Shown in pieces: positions 51,000-60,084 of a stretch of DNA of 64,000 bases. The DNA lies in assembly GCF_000526775.1 (NCBI RefSeq), contig NZ_JAGS01000001.1, positions 1,984,001 to 2,048,000 on the forward strand, given 5' to 3'. The position numbers and the translations under genes are program-made. The stretch's first letter is position 1. The number at the start of each line of letters is the position of its first letter. Below the pieces are notes generated by a model. That model was given only the letters and a program-made list of their open reading frames with translations. It was not told the origin of the DNA and made no database searches. Origin of the DNA: Ruminococcus albus AD2013. Its GTDB lineage: Bacteria; Bacillota; Clostridia; Oscillospirales; Ruminococcaceae.

Positions 51000-52424
51000 T
51001 CAGAAGCCTGAATCTCTCATCTTCTTCTTGAAGTTTGCATTCATCTTTGCATTCTTCTTTTTCTGCTTAGCTGCCTTGAGCATATCTTCTCTGCTCATTT
51101 CAGCCTCATCATCATCGTCATCGTCAACAGAAACAGAATTCTTGGTCACTGCTTCTGCGGCTTTGATGAGATCATCTATGCTTTTTGATCTTGCGTTCTG
51201 GCCGATGGTCACACTGTTTACAGTCGATGAAGGTACCTCATTGACCTGTACAGATGTCTGACCAACGCCGGGCATTGCCATAGATGTCATGCCGCCAACG
51301 GTCTGAGCCTGGGTAAATGCACCTGCCTGGGGATATACACCGCCCTGCATCGGCTGCTGCATACCCTGCTGAGGATAGGTTCCCTGCATTCCCTGCTGGG
51401 GATAACCCATACCCTGCTGAGGATATCCTGCCTGTCTGCCCTGCTGGGGGTAACCCTGCTGCATTCCCTGCTGAGGATAGCCCATACCCTGCTGGAGATA
51501 ACCTCCCTGCATTCCCTGCTGTGGGTAACCCATACCCTGCTGAGGATAGCCCTGCTGCATTCCCTGCTGAGGATAACTCATACCCTGCTGGGGATAGCCG
51601 CTCTGTCTGCCCTGCTGAGGATAGCCGCCCTGAGGGAAGCCCATACCCTGCTGGGGATAACCACCCTGCTGAGGGTAGCCGCCCTGAGGTATATTGAATC
51701 CTGCCGCACCCTGTCTTGTAGCGTCATCGGGCTGATCGAACATGGACTTAACGCCGCTGTCGATAGTCTTGACTTCTGAATCAGGTGCTGCTGCAGCTTC
51801 TTCAAAGAAGGGATTGTTGGAATCAACGCTGAATCCGTCTGCAAACTCTGCGGGAGCGCCAACGCTCTCGGTAGATGCAGCTGCGGTACCAGCTTCGGGA
51901 GCAACGTCAACATCAAAGCCGTTCATCAGATCCTCCATGCTGGGTTCAGCTGCAGGAGTCTCTGCTGCTGCAGGTATATCTGCATCTGCAAGAGCTGCTT
52001 CGGCTACGGGTGCTGCTTCTGCAACGGGTACTATGTCCCTGAGTGCTTTGCTTTCCTCTTCAGAGGTAACAACAGCGCAGTCACCGTTTGCTGCGTTGGT
52101 CTGACCTAGCATTGCCAGACTTACCTTGCCTGTCTCAACTACCTTGGAATCCTTGAACTGCATAGTGATGATGCCCTTTGCAGATGTTCCGTCACAGTAA
52201 TCGATGAACCTCTTTACAGCAACTGTTTCTGCGGGAAGTATCTCTACCATGCCGCCCCTGACTGTAACACTTGTTATACCGGTATAAGGCTGGTCATTGC
52301 TGTCTACTATTACGCATATTGCTGATTCATTTTCGGAAACATATTCAGGTTTATTATTTGTGATAATCTCTGCATACTGTTTTGCCAGATCGTAAAGCTC
52401 CTTGATTTCCATAATCCTTATCAA
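51000..52424 (-). CDS. degenerate cytidine-deaminase-like domain plus YPQQG-repeat protein
   Basis: 474 residues. The first 110 or so ([49 protein letters not shown]) align by eye with bacterial cytidine deaminase, but the zinc ligands are absent: the (C/H)AE motif is PAE without a ligand and no PCxxC is present, so it should be inactive. Then an Ala/Glu/Pro-rich linker, about 20 YPQQG-(M/R) units (about residues 245-385, DNA 51340-51690) and a highly charged DDDDDD and KKKK tail. Start TTG 52424 follows AGGA by 7 nt; ATG 52412 is the alternative. Confidence 0.7.
   Translation of the reverse strand: MIRIMEIKELYDLAKQYAEIITNNKPEYVSENESAICVIVDSNDQPYTGITSVTVRGGMVEILPAETVAVKRFIDYCDGTSAKGIITMQFKDSKVVETGKVSLAMLGQTNAANGDCAVVTSEEESKALRDIVPVAEAAPVAEAALADADIPAAAETPAAEPSMEDLMNGFDVDVAPEAGTAAASTESVGAPAEFADGFSVDSNNPFFEEAAAAPDSEVKTIDSGVKSMFDQPDDATRQGAAGFNIPQGGYPQQGGYPQQGMGFPQGGYPQQGRQSGYPQQGMSYPQQGMQQGYPQQGMGYPQQGMQGGYLQQGMGYPQQGMQQGYPQQGRQAGYPQQGMGYPQQGMQGTYPQQGMQQPMQGGVYPQAGAFTQAQTVGGMTSMAMPGVGQTSVQVNEVPSSTVNSVTIGQNARSKSIDDLIKAAEAVTKNSVSVDDDDDDEAEMSREDMLKAAKQKKKNAKMNANFKKKMRDSGF
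51340..51690. repeat. coding tandem repeat for YPQQG units
   Basis: About 20 imperfect units of the CCCTGCTG(A/G)GG(A/G)TA type (plus strand), a low-complexity repeat in the coding sequence, with spacing of 15 to 30 bp. Length changes by slippage are expected between strains. Confidence 0.85.
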
Positions 52425-52452
52425 CTGCCTTTCCTGTGAACTTGCTTATAGA

Positions 52453-53403
52453 TCAGCCCTGCTGTGTGAAGAAGCAAAGCTGGTTCTTACCGCTTTCCTT
52501 AGCATTGAACATTGCAGTTTCCGCATTTCTGAACAGGTCATCTGCGGTCATTGCGTTCTCGGGGAAGCTTGCTGCGCCGTAGCTTGCTGCTACTGTGTAG
52601 ATATTGCCGCCTATATTTATAGGCTCACTGAAAATACCGCTTATGCCTGCTGCGTACTTGAATATAGCCTCATTTGTCATACCGCTGCCGAGGATTATAC
52701 CGAACTCGTCGCCGCCTATCTTAGCTGCGTAAGCCTTATCACCACAGTAATTCTGGATCTTATCGGCATACTGCTTCAGCAGTTCATCACCTATTACGTG
52801 GCCGAAGCTATCGTTTATACGTCTGAAATCATCGAGATCGATATAGATCATTACGCAGTCGCCGCTCTCTTTGATCTGCTTTTCAAGATTGGTCATGAAG
52901 CTTTCTCTGTTGGGCATACCTGTCAGCTTATCGTTATAAGCCAGATATTTCATCGCTTCGCCCTGCTGTTCGATGATACGGTTCTTCTCGATAGCTTCAT
53001 GGTAGCTCTTTTCAAGTTCTTCATTCATCTTCTCGGTCTTGCTGGTGTAGAAATAGATAACAGTTGCGATACCCATAGAGATCAGAGTAACGATCAGACC
53101 GGGGATCGCCTTTGCGCTGTGTACCATTATCATCTGGAATATCAGCGTAAAGAATGTATTTACACCATTGAGTATCATAGCGGTGATATAACCCTTTTTC
53201 TGAGCAAACAGTACCAGCATAACGGTCACAACTACCTGTATCTGAGAGATAACACCCGCCATAGGATTGTTACCTTGTTTAGGAGCTGAACCACCTACGC
53301 TTGCAGGACGCGCAAGCTTTGACTGTATCAGAGCGCATGCAACATATACGAGTATACCTGCGATGATGATGAGCCATGTTTGGTTTTCTTTTTTCTTTTC
53401 CAT
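52453..53403 (-). CDS. membrane GGDEF protein (diguanylate cyclase)
   Basis: 316 residues. N-terminal membrane helices (about residues 9-27, 52-68, 72-95 and 98-118), a coiled-coil linker (SKTEKMNEELEKSYHEAIEK), and a GGDEF domain from about 152 with NDKLTGMPNRESF, IDLDDFRRINDSFGH and the signature KIGGDEF. The substrate-site residues are intact, so c-di-GMP synthesis is likely; the inhibitory RxxD site before GGDEF is missing, so product inhibition is not expected. No EAL domain. Follows the PP2C gene in the operon by 51 bp. Confidence 0.9.
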   Translation of the reverse strand: MEKKKENQTWLIIIAGILVYVACALIQSKLARPASVGGSAPKQGNNPMAGVISQIQVVVTVMLVLFAQKKGYITAMILNGVNTFFTLIFQMIMVHSAKAIPGLIVTLISMGIATVIYFYTSKTEKMNEELEKSYHEAIEKNRIIEQQGEAMKYLAYNDKLTGMPNRESFMTNLEKQIKESGDCVMIYIDLDDFRRINDSFGHVIGDELLKQYADKIQNYCGDKAYAAKIGGDEFGIILGSGMTNEAIFKYAAGISGIFSEPINIGGNIYTVAASYGAASFPENAMTADDLFRNAETAMFNAKESGKNQLCFFTQQG

Positions 53404-53454
53404 CTTAAATAATTCCCCTATCCATTATAGATTTGATTCCGTCCAACTTCCACC

Positions 53455-54360
53455 CTAGAAGTTTGCGGTGTGAAGCTTTGCTTTTCTTTCAGCTGCGAGC
53501 TTCTTGTTTCGGTCGATCATCTCTTTGAGCAGATCTTCTTTTTCTGCTGCAAATTCTGCATCATAAACACAAGCGAGGGATATATCGTCCTCAGTTCCGA
53601 AATGCGATCTCTTGGTTATGTTTTTAACGACCGATGCCTCGATCGCAGGTGAATTGACCTGTGATGCGAGTATTACATGATAATCCCTGAAATCATACTC
53701 ACTTCCGAAGGAGGTATAAAGTCCGTCGGTAGATGAGAACAGCGCTATAAGGCGTTTATCATCGATGTAGAAGCTTTCAAACATTGAAGCCGCATTTGCA
53801 TTGCACATCGACGATGTGATATTCGCGGGATTAGCTTCCTCATACTCCATGGGCATGATAGCCTCGCCGTCTTCAAATATAGCCACGAAGCTGCCGTCAC
53901 CTATCTGTACACCAAAGGTGAAACCTCTGCCTGCGACTGCAGCTATCAGAGTAGTACCGTAGTACTGCTCAGGGTTTATATTCTCAAACTCATCAGGAGT
54001 AAAAGGCTTTTTCTCAACAGCTGTAACGGGGTTTTCTTCAAGATGTTTAAGTACCTTGGTATTCCACGCTGCAATGATCTGTCTCTCGATATTTCTTATT
54101 ATCATTTTATGATTTTTCGGCAGGTTGGCTTCAAATGCATCAGCATCCTCATAGAACCTGTCGATAGTCTCGATGGTCGCCTCAACGGCGCACCTAGAGC
54201 CTATATTGCTGCGAAAGTGTTTCTTGCTTCCGTGACCGTCCGCCACCACAGCAATAGCGTAACGGTCAGTTATCTTGTGTGCCGAGCTGTCCTGGCAAAC
54301 TATACCCTTTGCCACATGGCTGGCACCCATAACTGATTGGCTAAAGCCACTAAATGACAT
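53455..54360 (-). CDS. PP2C-type protein phosphatase of the TerY-P triad
   Basis: 301 residues. Metal-binding motifs: VADGHGSKKH (first Asp pair about residue 40), YYGTTLIAAV, IGDGSFVA, SSTDGLYTSFG and EDDISLACVYD. These mark a PP2C-family Ser/Thr phosphatase, close to the PP2C_2 group. A basic and Glu-rich tail follows. It is encoded beside a vWA protein and a kinase and should reverse the kinase's phosphorylation. ATG 54360 has GGAGTTTAG upstream. Cytoplasmic. Confidence 0.9.
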   Translation of the reverse strand: MSFSGFSQSVMGASHVAKGIVCQDSSAHKITDRYAIAVVADGHGSKKHFRSNIGSRCAVEATIETIDRFYEDADAFEANLPKNHKMIIRNIERQIIAAWNTKVLKHLEENPVTAVEKKPFTPDEFENINPEQYYGTTLIAAVAGRGFTFGVQIGDGSFVAIFEDGEAIMPMEYEEANPANITSSMCNANAASMFESFYIDDKRLIALFSSTDGLYTSFGSEYDFRDYHVILASQVNSPAIEASVVKNITKRSHFGTEDDISLACVYDAEFAAEKEDLLKEMIDRNKKLAAERKAKLHTANF

Positions 54361-54393
54361 TTCTAAACTCCACTCCTTCCGACAACCTGTGCT

Positions 54394-55206
54394 TTACCAG
54401 CCCGTATCGTAAGGAACATCGCCGCCATCCGTCTGATCGCCTACCAGCTCCTGGATCTGCTGGCCGAGCATTCTCTGCTTAGCAGCGTATACATCCTCTT
54501 CGTTAAGCTCCTCGTTGGTCTCGTCGGAGAGTGTCATAGACTTACTTCCTATCTGGGAAGCTGTTACTGCGATGATCTTTATCATCGAAGCCAGCTGTCC
54601 GCCTGTATATGCATGAACAACGGTATCCTTGGAACCTGTGAATTCAGCGAGCATCTCATCGTTAGCCTCATCACCGATACCCAGTGCAGCCTTCAGACCG
54701 AACTTATACCAGCTGTTTGTCGAAAGTGCCCTCAGACCTGCCTTATAGTCATCGGAAGGATAACCGTCGGTCATCAGGAACATTACAGGTGCGAATGACA
54801 GTGAAGGCGAATTCAGGAAGCTGTTTCTGGACATTCTTGCAGCCAGCTCTGTAAATGCAGCGCCCATGCTGGTAACGCCCTGTGCGCCCAGTCTTGCCCA
54901 CTCAAACTCCTCGATGGAGATAGGAGCGGAGTACATCCACCTTACATCTGTATCGAAGGTCAGTACAGCTACCTTAACATCGGTATCAGCCTCACCAACT
55001 TTTCTTATCTCGGGAATGAGCTCTTCCATAACGGTATTGAGCTGACCCATCTTCTTGCCCTTCATGCTTCCCGAAGTATCGATCAGGAAGAATATTACGA
55101 GGCTCTTTTTGGATACCGCAGTCGCACCCAGGGGATCATCGTCATCGAAATCCAGCAGATCATCGACTGTGGTATTTTCTTTTACATCAGAATTCATATT
55201 ATTCAT
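54394..55206 (-). CDS. TerY-like vWA-domain protein
   Basis: 270 residues. Acidic N-terminus, then a von Willebrand A domain: MIDAS DTSGSMKGKK (about 44-53), second ligand loop in GVTSMGAAF, third in LMTDGYPSDD. The C-terminus is rich in Glu and Gln and includes VTASQIGSKSMTLSDE. The order kinase-vWA-PP2C and the sequence type match TerY in the 'TerY-P triad'. Likely a metal-dependent scaffold or target of the kinase. ATG 55206 follows AAGGAAAGGG at a long spacing. Confidence 0.88.
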   Translation of the reverse strand: MNNMNSDVKENTTVDDLLDFDDDDPLGATAVSKKSLVIFFLIDTSGSMKGKKMGQLNTVMEELIPEIRKVGEADTDVKVAVLTFDTDVRWMYSAPISIEEFEWARLGAQGVTSMGAAFTELAARMSRNSFLNSPSLSFAPVMFLMTDGYPSDDYKAGLRALSTNSWYKFGLKAALGIGDEANDEMLAEFTGSKDTVVHAYTGGQLASMIKIIAVTASQIGSKSMTLSDETNEELNEEDVYAAKQRMLGQQIQELVGDQTDGGDVPYDTGW

Positions 55207-55233
55207 AGATCTATTACGCCCTTTCCTTAAAAT

Positions 55234-56577
55234 TTACATACTAGCCTTGACCTTGCCGAAGTCAACTTCAAGATCTTTCCAGATCGGGAAGCCCTTACCC
55301 GGCTGTATAGGATAATATTTTCCGTCGGGGAGTTTTGCCTGCCAAGTATCCTCTGTGCAGTTCTTGATACCGAGCACGCCGGGCTTCAGCTTGTTCTCAA
55401 CAAGTTCGCCCGCAACGGTCAGGAAATCATCACAGTCAGGATCAATCTCACACTTGTAGAATCTGCATCCCACATAAAGCGGCATTCTGTTATCCCTGTT
55501 ATCAAAACCGAGAGTAGTGAACTCAGTACCGCATTTGGGGCAGCGGAAGGTCTTTTCATCTATCTTTGCGAACATCGAAGTAAAGTTCGTTCTGCCGCAT
55601 ACGCACATGATGATCTCACTTCTCAGGCGGATAAACAGCTTCTGCCATTCATTCTCGATTATACGCTTATTGGGATCGGAGATGCCCTGTGTGAAAGAGA
55701 GTATGAAAGCTTCTCTTATGTACTTGGGATATATCCTCCAGAACTTTATAACGTTATCGTGTATACCTCTTACAGGTCTGTTTGTAGCGTTATCGGGATC
55801 GTATACGAACACAGCGTCCTGTCCGTAGTGTCTGAGTTCGGAAGACTCGGTCAGGCATACGTCCTTGACAACCTTTTCGCCTTCCATAGGGTCGCCCCTG
55901 AACAGCAGCTTGAAGAGAACGACTGCCAGCGAATACTTATCGGTCTGTACATCAGGCTTAGCGATACCCCTTACGACTTCGGGAGCCATATATCCGGGCT
56001 TACCGCCGATACCGAAGTTGCTTCCGTCAGGTGCGATATTATCGCAGTCGCAGACGAGAACGGCGCCTGTATTCACATTGATGAAGAAACCGCCGTCGTT
56101 AAGGTCCTGATAGCTCTTGCCCACGCGGTGGAGCTGTCTGAAAGCATTAGCGATATTGATAACAGCTGTCACCATGGCGTAAAGGCTGGTGAATCTTACA
56201 GGCTGCTTGGTAGCTCTGCCTGTCAGCGGATCGATGACCAGCTTGTAGGTATTGAGTATATCCACGAAGGAATCGAAGCTTTCGGGCTTCAGCTCCATGA
56301 TATAGCCGAAGGTTCCCTGGTCGTTTTCCTTGGTCAGATACTTTGGCCACAGGAACTTATTGCTGGGAGCACCGTCCTGGATATTGTTCTTGATATTCTG
56401 TCTGAACTCCTTGGGACGCTTGATCTTATCAACATCATACCATTTAAGCGCCCATTTCTGGGAGTTGAATTCTACGAGGTAAACGATACCCTGACCACCG
56501 CTGCCGATGACCTTGAGGACTTTCGCTCTTCCTCCGAATTCCATCTCGACCTCCTGGCCGATCTTCAATTCAACCAT
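55234..56577 (-). CDS. Ser/Thr protein kinase with C-terminal zinc ribbon (TerY-P triad)
   Basis: 447 residues. Kinase core: glycine loop GSGGQGIVYLV (about 25-35), Lys in WALKWYD, catalytic loop SYQDLNDGGFFIN in place of HRDLKxxN, the metal Asp in VLVCDCDN instead of DFG, and activation-segment GKPGYMAPEVV. Beyond about residue 315 come two metal-binding segments (CVCGRTNFTS, FRCPKCGTEF and KCEIDPDCDDF) and a beta-rich tail. The missing His of HRD suggests altered but possible activity. ATG 56577 follows GGAGG. Confidence 0.88.
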   Translation of the reverse strand: MVELKIGQEVEMEFGGRAKVLKVIGSGGQGIVYLVEFNSQKWALKWYDVDKIKRPKEFRQNIKNNIQDGAPSNKFLWPKYLTKENDQGTFGYIMELKPESFDSFVDILNTYKLVIDPLTGRATKQPVRFTSLYAMVTAVINIANAFRQLHRVGKSYQDLNDGGFFINVNTGAVLVCDCDNIAPDGSNFGIGGKPGYMAPEVVRGIAKPDVQTDKYSLAVVLFKLLFRGDPMEGEKVVKDVCLTESSELRHYGQDAVFVYDPDNATNRPVRGIHDNVIKFWRIYPKYIREAFILSFTQGISDPNKRIIENEWQKLFIRLRSEIIMCVCGRTNFTSMFAKIDEKTFRCPKCGTEFTTLGFDNRDNRMPLYVGCRFYKCEIDPDCDDFLTVAGELVENKLKPGVLGIKNCTEDTWQAKLPDGKYYPIQPGKGFPIWKDLEVDFGKVKASM

Positions 56578-56601
56578 CTGATATTTCCTCCGATTTCATC
56601 C

Positions 56602-57660
56602 TTATATTGGCTTCTGCTTCAGTCCCACGCCGACTGCCACGGTCTCATAATCGATATTATAAGTCAGACAATACTTATGAACATAAGAATTGACATAGCA
56701 GCGGATCGTAAGCGACGGACAATAAGAGAAAGCATTCTTGTCAATAAATTTTACGCTGTCGGGGAGGAACAGTTTTTCAAGCTTTTCGCAGCCCGAGAAC
56801 GCCTCAACGCCGATACTGCTTACGGTATTCGGCACATCAACGACGGTCAGATTTGAGCAGAACTCAAATGTATTATCGGGTATTTCAAGGATACCCTTTG
56901 GTATCTTTATCATCGCAAGCTTTCCGCACTGGCTGAACGCGCCCTGTTCGATGACTTTCAGTCCTGCAGGGAGTTCGATACCTTTCAGGTTCTTGCATTC
57001 GGAGAAAGCGTAATCGCCTATCGCCATCATCGTGGAGGGAAGGCTGATAGATCTCATAAAAGTGAATCTGTCGAAACAGAAGCTGTCTATCTTGGTGAAT
57101 CCCTCAGGTATCACGATATTTCTTGCAAGTCTGTGTCTGCCTGCGTCAGATGTCTTGAAGATCTTGGTATCGATCTTCAGCTTGGGTCCTTCATCGACCT
57201 TTTCCTCTTTTTCGGCTTCTTCCTTCTTTTCTTCCTCTTTCTTGGTCATTGAGGACTGATAAGGCCAGCCGAGGGTATAAGTGAAGCAGGCAAGAACGAA
57301 TTCAGCTGCATTTTCGGAAACGAACAGTTCGTTTATCATATAGCTCTTCGCACTCAGCAGAGCGTATTCCCTGTTGGTCTTTTCTTCTTTTACCATATTT
57401 TTCAGGACGCCCGCTCTCATGGCATTTACCAGAAGTCTGCGTTCCTTTTCAAAACCGTTAAGGTAATCATTCAGGGTAGATACGAACTGAGTAGGATCAT
57501 TGATAAGGATACTGCCGTGCTTTTCCATTATAGTTTTGAGTATATGCTGTATCTCAATGGTATTGTCAAAACCCTCGATATTCTGAGGTGCAGGAGCTCC
57601 GCATTCAGGACACTCTATGGCGTTCGGAGGCAGTTCGGCATTACATCTTTCACATTGCAT
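56602..57660 (-). CDS. zinc-ribbon and leucine-rich-repeat (BspA-like) protein
   Basis: 352 residues. N-terminal zinc ribbon CERCNAELPPNAIECPECGA (CxxC twice, residues 3-22), a helical region, an acidic/lysine linker, then five or so BspA-type LRR units (about 175-325) of the IPEGFTKIDSFCFDRF / LPSTMMAIGDYAFSECKNL kind, each ending in FxxCxxL. No signal peptide, so it is cytoplasmic, unlike most BspA proteins. Likely a protein-binding partner of the kinase triad. First gene of its operon; 237-nt leader upstream. Confidence 0.88.
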   Translation of the reverse strand: MQCERCNAELPPNAIECPECGAPAPQNIEGFDNTIEIQHILKTIMEKHGSILINDPTQFVSTLNDYLNGFEKERRLLVNAMRAGVLKNMVKEEKTNREYALLSAKSYMINELFVSENAAEFVLACFTYTLGWPYQSSMTKKEEEKKEEAEKEEKVDEGPKLKIDTKIFKTSDAGRHRLARNIVIPEGFTKIDSFCFDRFTFMRSISLPSTMMAIGDYAFSECKNLKGIELPAGLKVIEQGAFSQCGKLAMIKIPKGILEIPDNTFEFCSNLTVVDVPNTVSSIGVEAFSGCEKLEKLFLPDSVKFIDKNAFSYCPSLTIRCYVNSYVHKYCLTYNIDYETVAVGVGLKQKPI

Positions 57661-57896
57661 TTTTCTTCTCTCCTGACATTAAAAATTTTATAGACCGGCT
57701 TTGATATTTCAGGTAAATTACCGCAATTTTCGCTTATAGTTTTTCACAGCACGGGCATTATCCCTTTAAAGCCCGTAAGAACTGTATAAACTCACGTTTT
57801 AAATACGGCGCCGCTATCTTCGGCATTGATGTATCGATCACTTATTAAAGACGGTCCGAAAAGGTAATTTTACATCCAAAAATTACTCTGATACAT
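57661..57896 (-). promoter_or_regulatory. leader of the kinase-triad operon
   Basis: About 237 nt between the promoter and the LRR gene. An ACGGGC/GCCCGT hairpin lies at about 57756-57783; other pairing is weak. No known riboswitch core. Confidence 0.4.
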
Positions 57897-57903
57897 TTAT
57901 TTC

Positions 57904-57932
57904 AGTATACCACTTTTTGATAAAATTGTCAA
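57904..57932 (-). promoter_or_regulatory. promoter of the LRR-kinase-vWA-PP2C-GGDEF operon
   Basis: Minus strand TTGACA, 17 nt, TATACT. The spacer reads ATTTTATCAAAAAGTGG, close to the one at 61241-61269. Confidence 0.88.
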
Positions 57933-58014
57933 GTAAAAATGATATCCTTAAGTAGAAATTTACCGAAGATACACAAATCGAACGATTTCTATACACCGAT
58001 TGACAATGAATTCG

Positions 58015-58060
58015 GCAAAAAGGGCGGCAAGTCCCGCAGTTTTGCAGGTCCCGGCCGCCC
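58015..58060 (-). terminator. terminator after the TM1266-type gene
   Basis: GGGCGGC/GCCGCCC hairpin (58022-58060) with inner CCGCAG/CTGCAA pairing, then TTTTT on the minus strand. It separates this transcript from the kinase operon. Confidence 0.85.
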
Positions 58061-58070
58061 ATAATCGGTA

Positions 58071-58316
58071 TCATTCTACAGAGTAAACTGTATTTGAGGA
58101 AACGCCTTCCAGAGCATTGACCTGTTCTGCAAGATCTTCAATTGTCTCCTCGGGAGCATCGACAGCAACACTGATTATGTTGATGCCTCTCTCCCTGTAA
58201 GGCACACCCATTCTTCCCACAACGTATTCGCTGTACTCATGAAGAAGAGCGTTCACTCCCTCAACGGAAGCGCCTTTTTCAACTATTATCGCAACTATCG
58301 CAACCTTTGAAGCCAT
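58071..58316 (-). CDS. TM1266-family iron-only hydrogenase regulator
   Basis: 81 residues with the ferredoxin-like (ACT/NikR-C-type) fold of the TM1266 family: MASKVAIVAIIVEKGASVE, then VGRMGVPYRERGINIISVAVDAP (quoted as GRMGVPYRERGINIISV), ending SSNTVYSVE. The gene family is called 'iron-only hydrogenase system regulator' and accompanies [FeFe] hydrogenases; the ligand is unknown. It lies 42 bp after the sensory hydrogenase-like gene, matching that role. Confidence 0.92.
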   Translation of the reverse strand: MASKVAIVAIIVEKGASVEGVNALLHEYSEYVVGRMGVPYRERGINIISVAVDAPEETIEDLAEQVNALEGVSSNTVYSVE

Positions 58317-58358
58317 AGGACACCCAACCTTTCCGTCAGTATCAAATCACGAATTTGA

Positions 58359-60041
58359 TTATTTCTTCTCGCTCGCTTTGTGCAAAGTATCGTTTATCTC
58401 TTCAACGAGTTTGTTGATCTCGCCGATAGAAGAATCGATCAGGCTCGAGCTCTCGTTAGTCACGTTAACGTTGTCATCAAGAGCGCTGAAAGCTTCGATA
58501 GTGGTTTCAAGTATGTTTATCAGCTGACTTACACTGTCTGCGTCCATAGTAGAGTTGTCATGGCAGAATGCAACGACATTTGTGAGCAGATCCTTTACTA
58601 CAGCCGCTCTCTCACTCGTCTTGGTAGTGGATTCGCCGATAGTATCCATATTTTTGAGTATGCTGTCAACGCCTTCTTTCAGCTTATCCGAAAGTTCAAG
58701 ACATTCGTAGGTGATCTCAGCCAGCTTCTCATGCTGTTCAGCCAGTTCGCTGTGTCTTGCCACCATAACGGATTTAGCGTGGATAACGCAGTTATCAGGT
58801 GTATTAAGACCTCTGTAAATAGCGATAGCCATTTCACGGCAGGATCTGTAGCCGCAGGCACGACAGTCGTAGTGCTTCTCATCCTCGGTATGCTGACCCA
58901 TGCTTTCATAGATAGGATCAAGCTGTCTCTCGGTAGGAACAGGAGTAGGAGTAACAGGCTTGTAGTTTCTCAGGAAGTCGCTGAGTTTGAGTTCATCATC
59001 GAACTTTTTGAACATCCTGTCTTCGCCTCTGCCCATAAAGCCTCCCTTACGGCGGCCCTTGGCTTCTTTCTCGACCTCTTTCATGGTCAGCATGACATCG
59101 AACATAGTCTGGCTGGTATCTGTACCAGGGCCAACATTACATCCGAATTCGCATGACATTACATCAAACACCTCAGGGTGCTTGAAATCAGGCATCTCGG
59201 CATACATATCCAGTTCGGGATAAACCTTATTGACACCTTCCGATGTAGTTACGTTGATATCGGGATTATGGAGCCAGAGATTGTCTCTCAGTCCGCCCGG
59301 ACGGGGATATATAGCACCCACCTGACCCTGCTGGTCATCGAATTTATACTCATAATCCTCAGCACTTGAAACAGGTATGGATATTCCGTTCTTCTCGAAA
59401 TATTCATTCAGCTTTCTGAAAGTAACATTGAAGTCCACAAGACCTGTCTCCTCGAATTCATACTTCTTCGCAACACAGGGCGACAGCAATGCTATGGGAT
59501 TGTTTCTGTTCAGATACTTCCTGATATATATAGCGCTGCAGGAAACAGGGCTGTGTATAGGTGAAAGGTTAGCCAGCAGCTTAGGCTGGTAAGTTTCAAC
59601 ATACTTTACAATAGCAGAACATGGCTGAGTGATGATATTTCCGACCTTCTTCTGCTCTATCGCTCTCAGATGAGCCCATGTGCAGATATCTGCGCCGAAT
59701 GCCTCATCGTATATGATACATCCCTGCTTGCGGAACCAGTCGAGTATGCCCTTCCACTTTGTGGGGAATACAGACTTGATCGACGATGAAACGAGAACTA
59801 TCATCTTATCGCGCTTCATTCTGTTCATGCACTCATCGGTATCGTCAATATAATCTCTCGCGCCGTGATTACAGCTTACTACGCACGCGCCGCAGCCTAT
59901 GCAGCGGTCAGGATTTATCGATGTTATGAATTTACCGCCTTCGATCATCCTGGTTATGTTAGCCTCGGGTGCGGGACAAGCCCTCACACAGGCATTACAG
60001 CCCACACATTTTTCGGGCTTTACTATAATTAATTCACTCAT
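58359..60041 (-). CDS. sensory [FeFe]-hydrogenase-like protein (HydS/HsfB type)
   Basis: 560 residues. Two 4Fe-4S ferredoxin motifs (CVGCNACVRACP and CIGCGACVVSCN, about 14-55), the H-cluster domain, a CxxCG-type 4Fe-4S domain (YDCRACGYRSC, about 393-403) and a C-terminal helical region (about 430-560). H-cluster ligand positions keep four Cys: ITQPCSAIV, LLSPCVAKKYE and VMSCEFGCNVG. The L1 loop reads TQPCS where catalytic enzymes read TSCCP, so the proton-relay Cys is Pro. This fits a sensor rather than a fast H2 producer. Start ATG 60041. Confidence 0.88.
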   Translation of the reverse strand: MSELIIVKPEKCVGCNACVRACPAPEANITRMIEGGKFITSINPDRCIGCGACVVSCNHGARDYIDDTDECMNRMKRDKMIVLVSSSIKSVFPTKWKGILDWFRKQGCIIYDEAFGADICTWAHLRAIEQKKVGNIITQPCSAIVKYVETYQPKLLANLSPIHSPVSCSAIYIRKYLNRNNPIALLSPCVAKKYEFEETGLVDFNVTFRKLNEYFEKNGISIPVSSAEDYEYKFDDQQGQVGAIYPRPGGLRDNLWLHNPDINVTTSEGVNKVYPELDMYAEMPDFKHPEVFDVMSCEFGCNVGPGTDTSQTMFDVMLTMKEVEKEAKGRRKGGFMGRGEDRMFKKFDDELKLSDFLRNYKPVTPTPVPTERQLDPIYESMGQHTEDEKHYDCRACGYRSCREMAIAIYRGLNTPDNCVIHAKSVMVARHSELAEQHEKLAEITYECLELSDKLKEGVDSILKNMDTIGESTTKTSERAAVVKDLLTNVVAFCHDNSTMDADSVSQLINILETTIEAFSALDDNVNVTNESSSLIDSSIGEINKLVEEINDTLHKASEKK

Positions 60042-60084
60042 AAGATTATGCACTCCTTACCAATATATTCCAGTTAACAGGATC

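Noticed and set aside
51317..51697. Repeat array at 51340-51690 as a possible CRISPR
   Set aside because: Units are short, imperfect, in frame with a YPQQG protein repeat, and have no unique spacers of constant length.
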